This document shows positions 1-5,956 of a stretch of DNA of 9,726 nt, piece by piece. The first letter of the stretch is position 1. Every line of letters begins with the position of its first letter. The stretch comes from Burkholderiales bacterium (GTDB taxonomy: Bacteria > Pseudomonadota > Gammaproteobacteria > Burkholderiales > Burkholderiaceae_C). Made by a program: the position numbers and the translations under genes. The DNA lies in assembly GCA_005793295.1 (NCBI GenBank), contig SXSX01000054.1, forward strand, positions 1 through 9,726. Direction: 5' to 3'. The notes beneath the pieces are model-generated. The model made no database searches, was not told the DNA's origin, and saw only the letters and a program-made list of their open reading frames with translations.

Positions 1-1110
1 CAAGGCGGCTCCGACGTTCGCGCTAACACCACGCAGGCGACAGCCGATGGCAGCGACGCGTGGGGCTCGCGTTTCAAGCTCGTGGGACACAAGTGGTTTT
101 TCTCTGCCCCCATGTGCGATGCGTTTTTGGTCTTGGCACAGTCCAACGCCGGCTTGAGTTGTTTTTTCTTGCCGCGCATCTTGCCCGATGGTTCGATCAA
201 CGCGATTCGCATTCAGCGCCTCAAAGACAAATTAGGCAACAAAGCCAATGCCAGCTCCGAAGTAGAGTTTTTAAATGCAACGGCTTGGTTGGTCGGCGAA
301 GAAGGGCGGGGCGTTCCGCAGATTTTGGAGATGGGCAATATGACCCGTTTGGATTGCTCTTTGGGCACCAGCGGTTTGATGCGCGAAGCCTTGAGCATTG
401 CCTTAAACCACACCGCCCAGCGTGAAGCCTTTGGCAAGCCATTAATCGAGCAGCCTTTGATGCGCAATGTATTGGCAGACTTGGCTTTAGAAAGCGAAGC
501 AGCGACGGCTTTGTCGATGCGTCTAGCCCGCGCGTTTGATCGTTCGGGCGACAGCTTTGAGCGTTTGATGGCGCGGGTGTTGACTCCGATTTCTAAATTT
601 TGGATTTGCAAACGCGGCAGCGCGTTTGCCCAAGAAGCGATGGAGTGCATGGGCGGCAACGGTTATGTCGAAGAGGGCGGTTTAGGGACCATGGCCCGGG
701 TGTACCGCGAGATGCCTTTGAACTCGATTTGGGAAGGCGCAGGCAACATCATGGCTTTGGATTTGTTACGTGCTTTGCGAAAAGGCGATGTGGCCCAAGC
801 TTTGGTGCAAGAGCTTTCGCCCGCACGTGGAGCCCACGCCGCACTGGACCGCATGATGGACTCTTTGCCTTCGCGCATTGAATTGTTAGCCACTGAAAGC
901 GAGGCCCGCCGCCTCGCGCAAGACGTCGCCCTTTCAGTTCAAGCCGCCTTGTTGCAGCAAACTGCGCCGAGCTATGTTTTCAGCGCATTTTGCGATTCGC
1001 GCTTAGGCGGTGATTGGGGTTTCACCTTTGGAACCCTAGGCCGCGGGGTCGACTTTGACGCCATTATTCGCCGTGCGATGCCTTACGAGATGTCGTTGTC
1101 AAAGTCCTAG
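1..1110 (+). CDS. AidB-like acyl-CoA dehydrogenase, 5' end cut by window
   Basis: The reading frame is open from the first base and ends with TAG at 1108-1110, giving 369 visible residues. It begins inside the family motif QGGSDVRANTT, part of the flavin/substrate region, so I estimate that about 180 N-terminal residues lie upstream (E. coli AidB is about 540 residues). The stretch from visible residue 211, with MGGNGYVEE followed by REMPLNSIWEGAGN, is the AidB/isovaleryl-CoA dehydrogenase-like signature; in AidB the glutamate after GGxGY is thought to be the active-site base. Family members are FAD-dependent. E. coli AidB belongs to the adaptive alkylation response and binds DNA, but many bacterial members are annotated only as acyl-CoA dehydrogenases. 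No ada or alkB gene is visible here, so a role in alkylation defence is not supported by context. The neighbouring GST and SDR genes fit oxidation or detoxification of organic substrates. The family call is firm; the substrate is unknown. Confidence 0.9.
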   Translation, partial: QGGSDVRANTTQATADGSDAWGSRFKLVGHKWFFSAPMCDAFLVLAQSNAGLSCFFLPRILPDGSINAIRIQRLKDKLGNKANASSEVEFLNATAWLVGEEGRGVPQILEMGNMTRLDCSLGTSGLMREALSIALNHTAQREAFGKPLIEQPLMRNVLADLALESEAATALSMRLARAFDRSGDSFERLMARVLTPISKFWICKRGSAFAQEAMECMGGNGYVEEGGLGTMARVYREMPLNSIWEGAGNIMALDLLRALRKGDVAQALVQELSPARGAHAALDRMMDSLPSRIELLATESEARRLAQDVALSVQAALLQQTAPSYVFSAFCDSRLGGDWGFTFGTLGRGVDFDAIIRRAMPYEMSLSKS

Positions 1111-1143
1111 CCCGTTGCGTATCCTTCAGAAGAAAGCCAAAAA

Positions 1144-2076
1144 ATGTCCGATCTGATTCTTCACCATTACCCGATATCGCCGTTCTCAGAAAAAGTGCGT
1201 TTGGTCTTCGGGCTCAAAGGCTTGGCTTGGAAGTCTGTGATCATTCCAAGCATCATGCCCAAACCTGACGTTGTGGCCTTGACGGGCGGCTTTCGCAAAA
1301 CGCCGTTTTTGCAAATCGGTAGCGATATTTACTGTGACTCGGCGCTGATTTGCGAGGTCTTAGACGCCATAGAACCACAGCACCATTTGTACCCCGATAG
1401 CAGCAAAGGTCTCGCCCGCATCATTGCGCAATGGGCAGACTCCACGCTTTTTTGGGCGGCGATGGCGCACAACCTCAGCCCCAAAGGCGCAGCGGCCATG
1501 TTTGCCAACGCGCCCCCCGAGGCTGCTAAAGCGTTTGGTGCTGACCGCGCAGCGATGTCAACAGGAATGAATCGCCTACGCCCCGCGGATGCGGCAGCAA
1601 CCTACAAATCGTATTTGCGCCGCTTGGCTTCTATGTTAGAGCAGCAGCCTTTTTTACTGGGCCAAGCGCCGTGTATTGCTGATTTCTCTGCTTACCACCC
1701 CTTGTGGTTTACGCGCCAATGTGTGCCGGTGATGGCGGATATTTTGGAAGCGACCCCCAGTGTTTTGGCTTGGATGGATCGCATCAAAGCTTTGGGGCAT
1801 GGGACGTTTGAAAAAATGAGTTCAGCCGAAGCAATTTCTGTTTGTGCGTCGGCAAAACACGCCGCATTACCTAAAGATACTTTTTTCCAAGATGAGCACG
1901 GAATTGCGCTTGGAAGCTCGGTAACGGTGTCGGCGGAGACCTTTGGCCAAGAGCCGACCCAAGGCACTTTGCTGGCGGCCACGCGAACCCGATACACCTT
2001 GCGCCGGGAAGATCCTCGCGCAGGCCTTGTGCATGTTCACTTTCCTCGGGTGGGCTACGTTTTACGCGCCAGCTAA
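1144..2076 (+). CDS. Glutathione S-transferase-like protein with C-terminal extension
   Basis: A 310-residue protein. Residues 1-80 form a thioredoxin-fold GST N-domain: SPFSEKVR at 12-19 gives the likely catalytic serine/N-cap, RKTPF at 51-55 holds the cis-proline (P54), and DS at 65-66 is the usual gamma-glutamyl contact of glutathione. Residues about 85-215 are the helical C-domain, with the GQAPCIADFS hydrophobic-staple/N-capping region at 163-172. A normal bacterial GST ends near 200-220. Here another 90 residues follow, and from about 233 they look like a small beta-rich module ending HVHFPRVGYVLR. The ATG has only a weak purine run (AGAAGAA) upstream. The gene lies 33 nt after the acyl-CoA dehydrogenase-like gene and 57 nt before the SDR, so co-transcription is likely. 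Substrate and true glutathione use are inferred only. Confidence 0.88.
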   Translation: MSDLILHHYPISPFSEKVRLVFGLKGLAWKSVIIPSIMPKPDVVALTGGFRKTPFLQIGSDIYCDSALICEVLDAIEPQHHLYPDSSKGLARIIAQWADSTLFWAAMAHNLSPKGAAAMFANAPPEAAKAFGADRAAMSTGMNRLRPADAAATYKSYLRRLASMLEQQPFLLGQAPCIADFSAYHPLWFTRQCVPVMADILEATPSVLAWMDRIKALGHGTFEKMSSAEAISVCASAKHAALPKDTFFQDEHGIALGSSVTVSAETFGQEPTQGTLLAATRTRYTLRREDPRAGLVHVHFPRVGYVLRAS

Positions 2077-2095
2077 CGCTATAAAAAAACCTGAA

Positions 2096-2123
2096 AACTT
2101 CGCTTTAACTTCACTTCAACTTC
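2096..2123 (+). repeat. Three AACTTC direct repeats at 11-nt period
   Basis: AACTTC occurs at 2096-2101, 2107-2112 and 2118-2123, with starts exactly 11 nt apart; a further ACTTC sits at 2113-2117. The array fills the gap just before the SDR start codon, where a Shine-Dalgarno sequence would be expected and none is seen. The spacing puts all copies on about the same face of the helix, as in a direct-repeat operator. A TATAAA box at 2080-2085 could be a -10 element, but no good -35 was found. Function is not known. Confidence 0.5.
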
Positions 2124-2133
2124 AACGAAAACC

Positions 2134-3042
2134 ATGATCTCTGATTTCAAAAATAAAACGGCCGTACTCACCGGAGCAGGCTCGGGCTTTGGGTTGGAGT
2201 GCGCTCGCATTGGCGCAAAACTGGGAATGAATTTAGTTCTGGCCGATGTGCAGCAAGACGCGCTCGACCGCGCGGTTGCGGAGATGCAAGCGGCTGGGGC
2301 TCAAGTCTTGGGGATGAAAGTTGATGTTTCAAAAGCCGACCAAGTCGAAGCTTTGGGGCAGGCCACGCTGGCACGATTTGGCGCTCCCCATTTTGTTTTC
2401 AATAACGCAGGCGTAGGCTCAGGCGGTTTGATTTGGGAAAACACGTTGCAAGACTGGGAGTGGGTAGTAGGCGTTAACCTGATGGGCGTAGCGCACGGCG
2501 TTCGGGTGTTCACCCCGATGATGCTGGCGCAAGCCCAAAAGGACCCGCATTTCCAAGGCCACATTGTGAACACGGCCAGCATGGCGGGTTTGTTGAATGC
2601 GCCCAACATGGGGATTTACAACGTCACCAAACACGCCGTGGTGAGTTTGAGTGAAACGCTGTACCAAGACTTGGCCTTGGTGACAGACCAGATCAGCGCC
2701 AGCGTGTTGTGTCCTTTCTTTGTTCCCACCGGCATCAGCCAAAGCCACCGCAATCGCCCTGACGACCTAAAAACCCAGAACGTGAAACCCACCAAGAGCC
2801 AGCTGATTGGTCAAGCGATGAGCGATAAAGCGGTGGGCAGCGGCAAGGTCACTGCGCAAGAAGTGGCGCAAAAAGTGTTTGATGCCATCGCGGCCAACCA
2901 GTTTTATATCTACAGCCACCCCAAATCGATTGCATCGGTACAGACGCGGTTGGAGGACGTTTTGTTGACTCGCAACCCGACAGACCCCTTTGCACACAAG
3001 CCAGAATTGGGCGTTGAACTAAAAAAAGCACTCCGCGCTTAA
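2134..3042 (+). CDS. Short-chain dehydrogenase/reductase (SDR), classical type
   Basis: A 302-residue protein with the full classical SDR set. TGAGSGFG at 13-20 is the dinucleotide-binding glycine motif. An aspartate at 38, at the end of the second beta strand, argues for NAD(H) over NADP(H). NNAG is at 90-93, and the catalytic tetrad is N115, S149, Y162 and K166 (YNVTK). The C-terminal part (about 200-302) is longer than in the shortest 250-residue members, with a loop rich in polar residues after PFFVPTGIS. The enzyme should oxidise or reduce an alcohol/ketone pair in the cytoplasm; the substrate cannot be read. It is the last of three collinear genes with the dehydrogenase-like and GST-like proteins. 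No Shine-Dalgarno precedes the ATG; the region holds AACTTC repeats instead. A 6-bp dyad spans the stop codon but lacks a U-tract. Confidence 0.92.
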   Translation: MISDFKNKTAVLTGAGSGFGLECARIGAKLGMNLVLADVQQDALDRAVAEMQAAGAQVLGMKVDVSKADQVEALGQATLARFGAPHFVFNNAGVGSGGLIWENTLQDWEWVVGVNLMGVAHGVRVFTPMMLAQAQKDPHFQGHIVNTASMAGLLNAPNMGIYNVTKHAVVSLSETLYQDLALVTDQISASVLCPFFVPTGISQSHRNRPDDLKTQNVKPTKSQLIGQAMSDKAVGSGKVTAQEVAQKVFDAIAANQFYIYSHPKSIASVQTRLEDVLLTRNPTDPFAHKPELGVELKKALRA

Positions 3043-3114
3043 GCAAATCGCGGATTGCCCTAAAAAAATGTTCAAATACGCACCTTAGTTTTTACTTCAT
3101 TCAGAAAGATCCAA

Positions 3115-3285
3115 ATGGGCAACAAAATCGTTACCGAAGCAGACCGTAAAGCCACTCCCGCTCCCAAGCCCCTGCCCGGTATGACCCTTGCGTCTCACGG
3201 ACGCGGCCAGCGCGTGAGCTTAGAGCGCGGTGTTTCTACCCGCAGCAAAAAGAACCCAGGCAAGCGCCCATCCAAAGGCGGCTGA
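3115..3285 (+). CDS. Small basic protein of 56 residues, function unknown
   Basis: A short open frame runs from ATG at 3115 to TGA at 3283-3285, starting MGNKIVTEADRK and ending NPGKRPSKGG. It carries 7 Lys and 6 Arg against 3 acidic residues, a net charge near +10, with a Pro/Ala/Lys-rich segment at about 13-22 and a Ser/Arg/Lys/Gly-rich tail. There is no membrane segment and no signal peptide. AGAAAGA lies 5 nt upstream of the ATG as a weak ribosome site. Codon choice (GGC, CGC, GCC, CCC) matches the neighbouring genes, which supports real coding. The composition suggests an unstructured protein that binds nucleic acid or ribosomes, but that is only inference. I do not recognise a named family. 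A hairpin follows 9 nt after the stop, consistent with a separate short transcript. Confidence 0.6.
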   Translation: MGNKIVTEADRKATPAPKPLPGMTLASHGRGQRVSLERGVSTRSKKNPGKRPSKGG

Positions 3286-3294
3286 AGACAAATT

Positions 3295-3312
3295 AGGCGG
3301 ATTGCTCCGCCT
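3295..3312 (+). terminator. Hairpin after small basic gene (possible terminator)
   Basis: AGGCGGA at 3295-3301 pairs perfectly with TCCGCCT at 3306-3312 around the loop TTGC. It begins 9 nt after the stop of the 56-residue gene. The GC-rich stem and tight loop fit an intrinsic terminator, but no clean T-run follows, so it may be a weak terminator or an mRNA 3'-end stabiliser. Confidence 0.4.
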
Positions 3313-3321
3313 TAACAGAAA

Positions 3322-3339
3322 ACAGTTTCTTAAAACTGT
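3322..3339. repeat. 7-bp inverted repeat, second hairpin
   Basis: ACAGTTT at 3322-3328 is the exact reverse complement of AAACTGT at 3333-3339, with the loop CTTA. It lies 9 nt beyond the first hairpin and 120 nt before the antitoxin start. It is AT-richer than the first hairpin and could be an operator-like dyad or part of a double terminator. The rest of 3340-3458 shows no gene. It holds two GATCTGG words (3354-3360 and 3372-3378) but no strong promoter. Confidence 0.35.
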
Positions 3340-3458
3340 CCACTAAGTGTGTAGATCTGGCCGCTTGAGTTGATCTGGATGGGTATGTTTTCTTGCGAAT
3401 TGGCCGGCTTCTAGTTGTTGAGGTTGCTTTTATTGCATTGAGGATTTAACATTTACAA

Positions 3459-3680
3459 ATGATTGATTGGAACACTTGCCCCTCTGTAGAACTGAACCCT
3501 GAGTTTGTGAGCGGCGCTTGGGTGTTTCGCGGTACGCGCGTGCCAGTTGTGGCCTTGTTTGAAAATCTCGAAGACGGCGTGTCCATCAATGAGTTTGTTG
3601 AATTATTTCCTGGCGTCGATTTAATTCACGCTCGCAGCGTTTTGGAACATGCCGCTAAAAGTGCCATGGCAGTCCATTAG
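3459..3680 (+). CDS. DUF433-type antitoxin
   Basis: A 73-residue protein with the DUF433 signature. CPSVELNPEFVSGAWVF (7-23) leads into RGTRVPV (24-30), followed by a helical region ENLEDGVSINEFVELFPGV and a final helix around RSVLEHAAKSAM. The length (about 70-80) is normal for the family. DUF433 proteins have a small winged-helix-like fold and usually sit directly before a DUF5615 PIN-like gene, where they act as the antitoxin of a type II VapBC-like pair and can autorepress the operon. That arrangement is exactly what is seen here. GAGGA at 3440-3444 lies 14 nt before the ATG, rather far for a ribosome site. A TTGCTT/TAACAT pair just upstream is too poor to call a promoter. DNA binding and antitoxin action are inferred from family and pairing. 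Confidence 0.85.
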   Translation: MIDWNTCPSVELNPEFVSGAWVFRGTRVPVVALFENLEDGVSINEFVELFPGVDLIHARSVLEHAAKSAMAVH

Positions 3681-3682
3681 CC

Positions 3683-4003
3683 TTGAAAATTCTTTTTGAC
3701 CAAGGGACGCCTGTTACTCTAAGAAACCATCTTCATTTACATCAGGTCGCTACGGCATATGAGCTTGGTTGGGCAACCTTAAAGAACGGTGAACTACTTG
3801 CTACTGCTGAGAGCAATGGGTTTGAGGTTTTCGTAACAACTGATACAAATCTACGTTACCAACAAAATTTAACCCAGAGAAGGATTGCCGTTGTTGTACT
3901 TAGCACAACCAGCTGGCCAAGAATTCAAAAGTCAATTGTGGAGATTGTCAAAGCAGTTGACCTTTCTGGCGTTAACTCATTCCAAGTTGTCACCATTATT
4001 TAA
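3683..4003 (+). CDS. DUF5615 PIN-like toxin, TTG start
   Basis: A 106-residue protein beginning with TTG two bases after the antitoxin stop codon; no ATG exists in frame nearby, and the N-terminus MKILFDQGTP matches where this family begins. DUF5615 proteins are PIN-like (Mut7-C-related) putative RNases. Acidic residues expected at the metal site are present: D6 in LFDQG, E27 in the YELGW segment, E37 in NGELL, and D54 in TTDTNLRYQQNL. No key acid appears lost and length is normal, so the toxin looks intact. The 2-nt gap without its own Shine-Dalgarno suggests translational coupling to the antitoxin, and the weak TTG start would keep toxin yield low. Codon third positions are more A/T-rich than in neighbouring genes, which hints at horizontal acquisition. 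The RNA target is unknown. Confidence 0.85.
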   Translation: MKILFDQGTPVTLRNHLHLHQVATAYELGWATLKNGELLATAESNGFEVFVTTDTNLRYQQNLTQRRIAVVVLSTTSWPRIQKSIVEIVKAVDLSGVNSFQVVTII

Positions 4004-4023
4004 TCTGGTTTCAAATACAACAA

Positions 4024-4051
4024 GTTCGGCTTATCGGGCGGATTGCCGAAC
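4024..4051 (-). terminator. Dyad between convergent genes (possible terminator)
   Basis: GTTCGGC at 4024-4030 is the exact reverse complement of GCCGAAC at 4045-4051, with a 14-nt loop. Read on the - strand, it follows the oxidoreductase gene by 14 nt and is succeeded by the T-rich TTGTTGTATTTG, as for a weak intrinsic terminator. Read on the + strand, it follows the toxin gene but lacks a T-run. The loop is long, so termination is only a suggestion. Confidence 0.35.
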
Positions 4052-4063
4052 CAGGGACCTACG
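4047..4063 (-). other. tRNA-like fragment (variable loop / T-arm)
   Basis: On the - strand these 17 nt read CGTAGGTCCCTGGTTCG. This has the form of the end of an anticodon stem, a variable loop with GGTC, and the 5' part of a T-arm with GGTTCG, as in class I tRNAs (it recalls tRNA-Asn). The sequence beyond TTCG does not supply the matching 3' T-stem (CCAGG) or an acceptor stem, so it is not a working tRNA. It may be a leftover att-type fragment or chance. Confidence 0.3.
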
Positions 4064-4065
4064 CC

Positions 4066-5040
4066 TTAATTCACCATCACCAGTTTCCCCATGACCGCGC
4101 GTGAACCCATATGGGCAAACGCTGCTTTGAGTTCTGCCATGGGCATGGCGCGGTCAATCACGGGTTTGATCTTTCCTTGACCGTACCACTGCGCTAGCTC
4201 GGCCAAAGCCGCTGCGCTGGCTTTGGGTTCGCGTTTGGCAAAGTCGCCCCAAAACACACCAACGATAGATGCGCCTTTGAGCAAGGCCAGGTTAAAAGGC
4301 AGCGCGGGAATGGGGCCAGCAGCAAAGCCGACCACCAAATACCGCCCACGCCAAGCGATAGAGCGAAATGCGGGTTCCGCAAAATCACCGCCCACCGGGT
4401 CGTAAATCACATCGGGGCCTTTGCCTTCGGTCAGGGTTTTAATGGCGTCGCGCAGGTTCTCGGTGCTGTAGTTGATGACAGCGTCTGCGCCTAGTTTCAG
4501 GCAAAGATCGCATTTTTCTTTCGTTGATGCGGCTGCAATAACCTTCGCTCCCAAAGCCTTGGCGATTTGAATAGCGGCAGTGCCGACGCCACCAGCCGCG
4601 CCAAGTACCAAAACGGTTTCACCCGGTTTGAGCGCGGCGCGGTCCACCAGCGCGTGGTGCGACGTTGCGTAAATCATGAGGAAAGCCGCCGCGTCGACCA
4701 TGGGGAATCCCGAAGGCAAGGGCATACATAAGGCCGCAGGCGCAAGGGTGTGGGTGGCAAAACCGCCGGTACCACTTAAACATGCCACGGCTTGCCCCAC
4801 AGCAAGGTGCTTGACGCCTTCACCAACGGCTTGAACGATTCCCGCATATTCCGAACCCGGCACAAACGGCAAGGGCGGTTTCATTTGGTATTTGTTTTGA
4901 ACAATCAAGAGGTCTGGAAAATTCAGACTGGCCGCTTTGATTTCAATCAGCACTTCTCCCGCTTTGGGTTGCGGTGTCGGAAGGTCTTTCCAAGTCAGGG
5001 CGTCAACGCCGACGGGGTTCTCACAAAGCCAAGCTTGCAT
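4066..5040 (-). CDS. NADPH:quinone oxidoreductase-like MDR protein
   Basis: A 324-residue zinc-free medium-chain dehydrogenase/reductase of the quinone oxidoreductase group. The N-domain holds AASLNFPDLLIVQNKYQ and the PFVPGSEYAG motif; the Rossmann domain holds VLVLGAAGGVGTAAIQIAKALGA (written here as AAGGVG within the strand-turn-helix), then GADAVINY and the DVIYDPVGG region. No Cys/His zinc ligands of alcohol dehydrogenases are seen. The likely reaction is NADPH-dependent reduction of quinones or alpha,beta-unsaturated carbonyls; the substrate is unknown. I chose the ATG at 5038-5040 (MQAWLCENP). GGAG at 5050-5053 stands 9 nt before it, and a good promoter lies at 5071-5099, inside the longer open frame that reaches 5139. 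The residues added by that longer frame do not resemble the family. An ATG at 5047-5049 directly touches GGAG and is less likely. The gene is divergent from surE. Confidence 0.9.
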   Translation of the reverse strand: MQAWLCENPVGVDALTWKDLPTPQPKAGEVLIEIKAASLNFPDLLIVQNKYQMKPPLPFVPGSEYAGIVQAVGEGVKHLAVGQAVACLSGTGGFATHTLAPAALCMPLPSGFPMVDAAAFLMIYATSHHALVDRAALKPGETVLVLGAAGGVGTAAIQIAKALGAKVIAAASTKEKCDLCLKLGADAVINYSTENLRDAIKTLTEGKGPDVIYDPVGGDFAEPAFRSIAWRGRYLVVGFAAGPIPALPFNLALLKGASIVGVFWGDFAKREPKASAAALAELAQWYGQGKIKPVIDRAMPMAELKAAFAHMGSRAVMGKLVMVN

Positions 5041-5049
5041 GGGTTTCAT

Positions 5050-5053
5050 CTCC
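5050..5053 (-). promoter_or_regulatory. Shine-Dalgarno deciding the oxidoreductase start
   Basis: On the - strand GGAG is followed by 9 nt and then the ATG at 5040. It touches the alternative ATG at 5049 with no spacing, so it favours the inner start. Confidence 0.55.
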
Positions 5054-5070
5054 AAAAGGGGGTGCGCTAA

Positions 5071-5099
5071 ATGATAGAGCCCAAAGCAGCTTAACCCAA
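5071..5099 (-). promoter_or_regulatory. Sigma70-like promoter of the oxidoreductase gene
   Basis: On the - strand a -35 box TTGGGT (5094-5099) is separated by exactly 17 nt from a -10 box TATCAT (5071-5076; five of six consensus bases). Transcription would start near 5064 and leave a short leader of about 24 nt before the ATG at 5040. The -35 matches only the TTG half. Confidence 0.5.
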
Positions 5100-5152
5100 G
5101 GCAAGGGGCGGGAGATCTGTCACTGGAGCGACCCCCCAATCACAGCGGCACC

Positions 5153-5158
5153 TACAAT
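5153..5158 (+). promoter_or_regulatory. Possible -10 box of the surE operon
   Basis: TACAAT matches five of six bases of the sigma70 -10 consensus and would start transcription about 15 nt before the surE ATG. No fair -35 lies 16-18 nt upstream (the region is GACCCC-like), so an activator or another sigma factor would be needed, or the match is chance. Confidence 0.3.
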
Positions 5159-5179
5159 GAAGTTCAACTTTGAAAACCT

Positions 5180-5956
5180 ATGAAAATTCTTATTTCGAAC
5201 GATGACGGCTACCAGGCCAGCGGCATTGTTGCTTTGTACGAAGCGCTCAAAGATATTGCCGATGTGGAGGTGATTGCGCCTGAACAAAACAACAGCGCCA
5301 AGTCCAACGCCTTGACGCTGAACTCACCCTTGTACGTACACCGCGCGAGCAACGGCTTTCGTTATGTCAATGGCACGCCCGCAGATTGCGTCCACATTGC
5401 TTTGTCTGGCTTACTAGACTATCGCCCTGATTTGGTGGTGTCAGGTATTAATAACGGCGCCAATATGGGCGACGACACAATTTACTCAGGCACGGTGGGC
5501 GCAGCGATGGAGGGGTATTTGTTTGGTATCCCGTCGATTGCGTTTTCCCAGGTTCAAAAAGAGTGGCTGGAGTTGGACTCGGCAGCCCGTAAGGCGCGTG
5601 AAATCGTGTTGTTTATGTTGGAGCATAAAAGTGCGGCTGCTGAGCCATGGCTTTTAAACGTAAATATTCCTAATTTGCCTTACGACCAAATCCGAAATGC
5701 CAAAGTGTGTCGCTTAGGCAAACGCCATGCGGCCGAACCGGTGATTGCACAAAAAAATCCACGTGGTGAAACCATGTATTGGATAGGTGCCGCAGGCCCC
5801 GCCAAAGACGACGCCGAAGGAACCGACTTTCATGCCACTGAAAACGGCCATATTTCTCTCACCCCCTTAAAAGTCGATTTGACCGAACACGAGCAATTGC
5901 GCTACTGGTCTGAAACCGCTTCGATTTTGGCTGCACACTCTCCGCCCAAAGCATGA
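5180..5956 (+). CDS. surE: 5'/3'-nucleotidase SurE
   Basis: A 258-residue protein of the usual SurE length. SurE is a metal-dependent phosphatase that dephosphorylates nucleoside 5'- and 3'-monophosphates (and short polyphosphate in E. coli) in the cytoplasm. The metal site is complete: N7-D8-D9 in ISNDDG, S39 in NNSAKSN, and N91 in SGINNGAN. The motifs NGTPADCVH (64-72) and YSGTVGAAMEG (102-112) are also in place. The ATG at 5180 fits the family N-terminus MKILISNDDG, although its Shine-Dalgarno is weak. The stop codon overlaps the pcm start as ATGA (5953-5956), so the two are translationally coupled. The surE-pcm pairing is widely conserved in proteobacteria and links to survival in stationary phase and repair of ageing proteins. 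Confidence 0.97.
   Translation: MKILISNDDGYQASGIVALYEALKDIADVEVIAPEQNNSAKSNALTLNSPLYVHRASNGFRYVNGTPADCVHIALSGLLDYRPDLVVSGINNGANMGDDTIYSGTVGAAMEGYLFGIPSIAFSQVQKEWLELDSAARKAREIVLFMLEHKSAAAEPWLLNVNIPNLPYDQIRNAKVCRLGKRHAAEPVIAQKNPRGETMYWIGAAGPAKDDAEGTDFHATENGHISLTPLKVDLTEHEQLRYWSETASILAAHSPPKA

Noticed and set aside
3032..3054. Terminator at the SDR stop codon
   Set aside because: TCCGCG/CGCGGA gives only 6 bp with an 11-nt loop, and what follows is an A-run, not a T-run.
3424..3452. Promoter TTGCTT-17-TAACAT before the antitoxin gene
   Set aside because: It matches only three and four of six bases and would leave almost no leader before the ATG; too weak to list.
4010..4060. Integron attC-like site after the toxin gene
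   Set aside because: The dyad GTTCGGC/GCCGAAC breaks the GTTRRRY/RYYYAAC core pattern, no second site flanks the pair, and no integrase is visible.
5041..5139. N-terminal extension of the oxidoreductase to an ATG at 5139
   Set aside because: The extra 33 residues do not look like the family, and a good promoter and ribosome site lie within this stretch; the inner ATG at 5040 is preferred.
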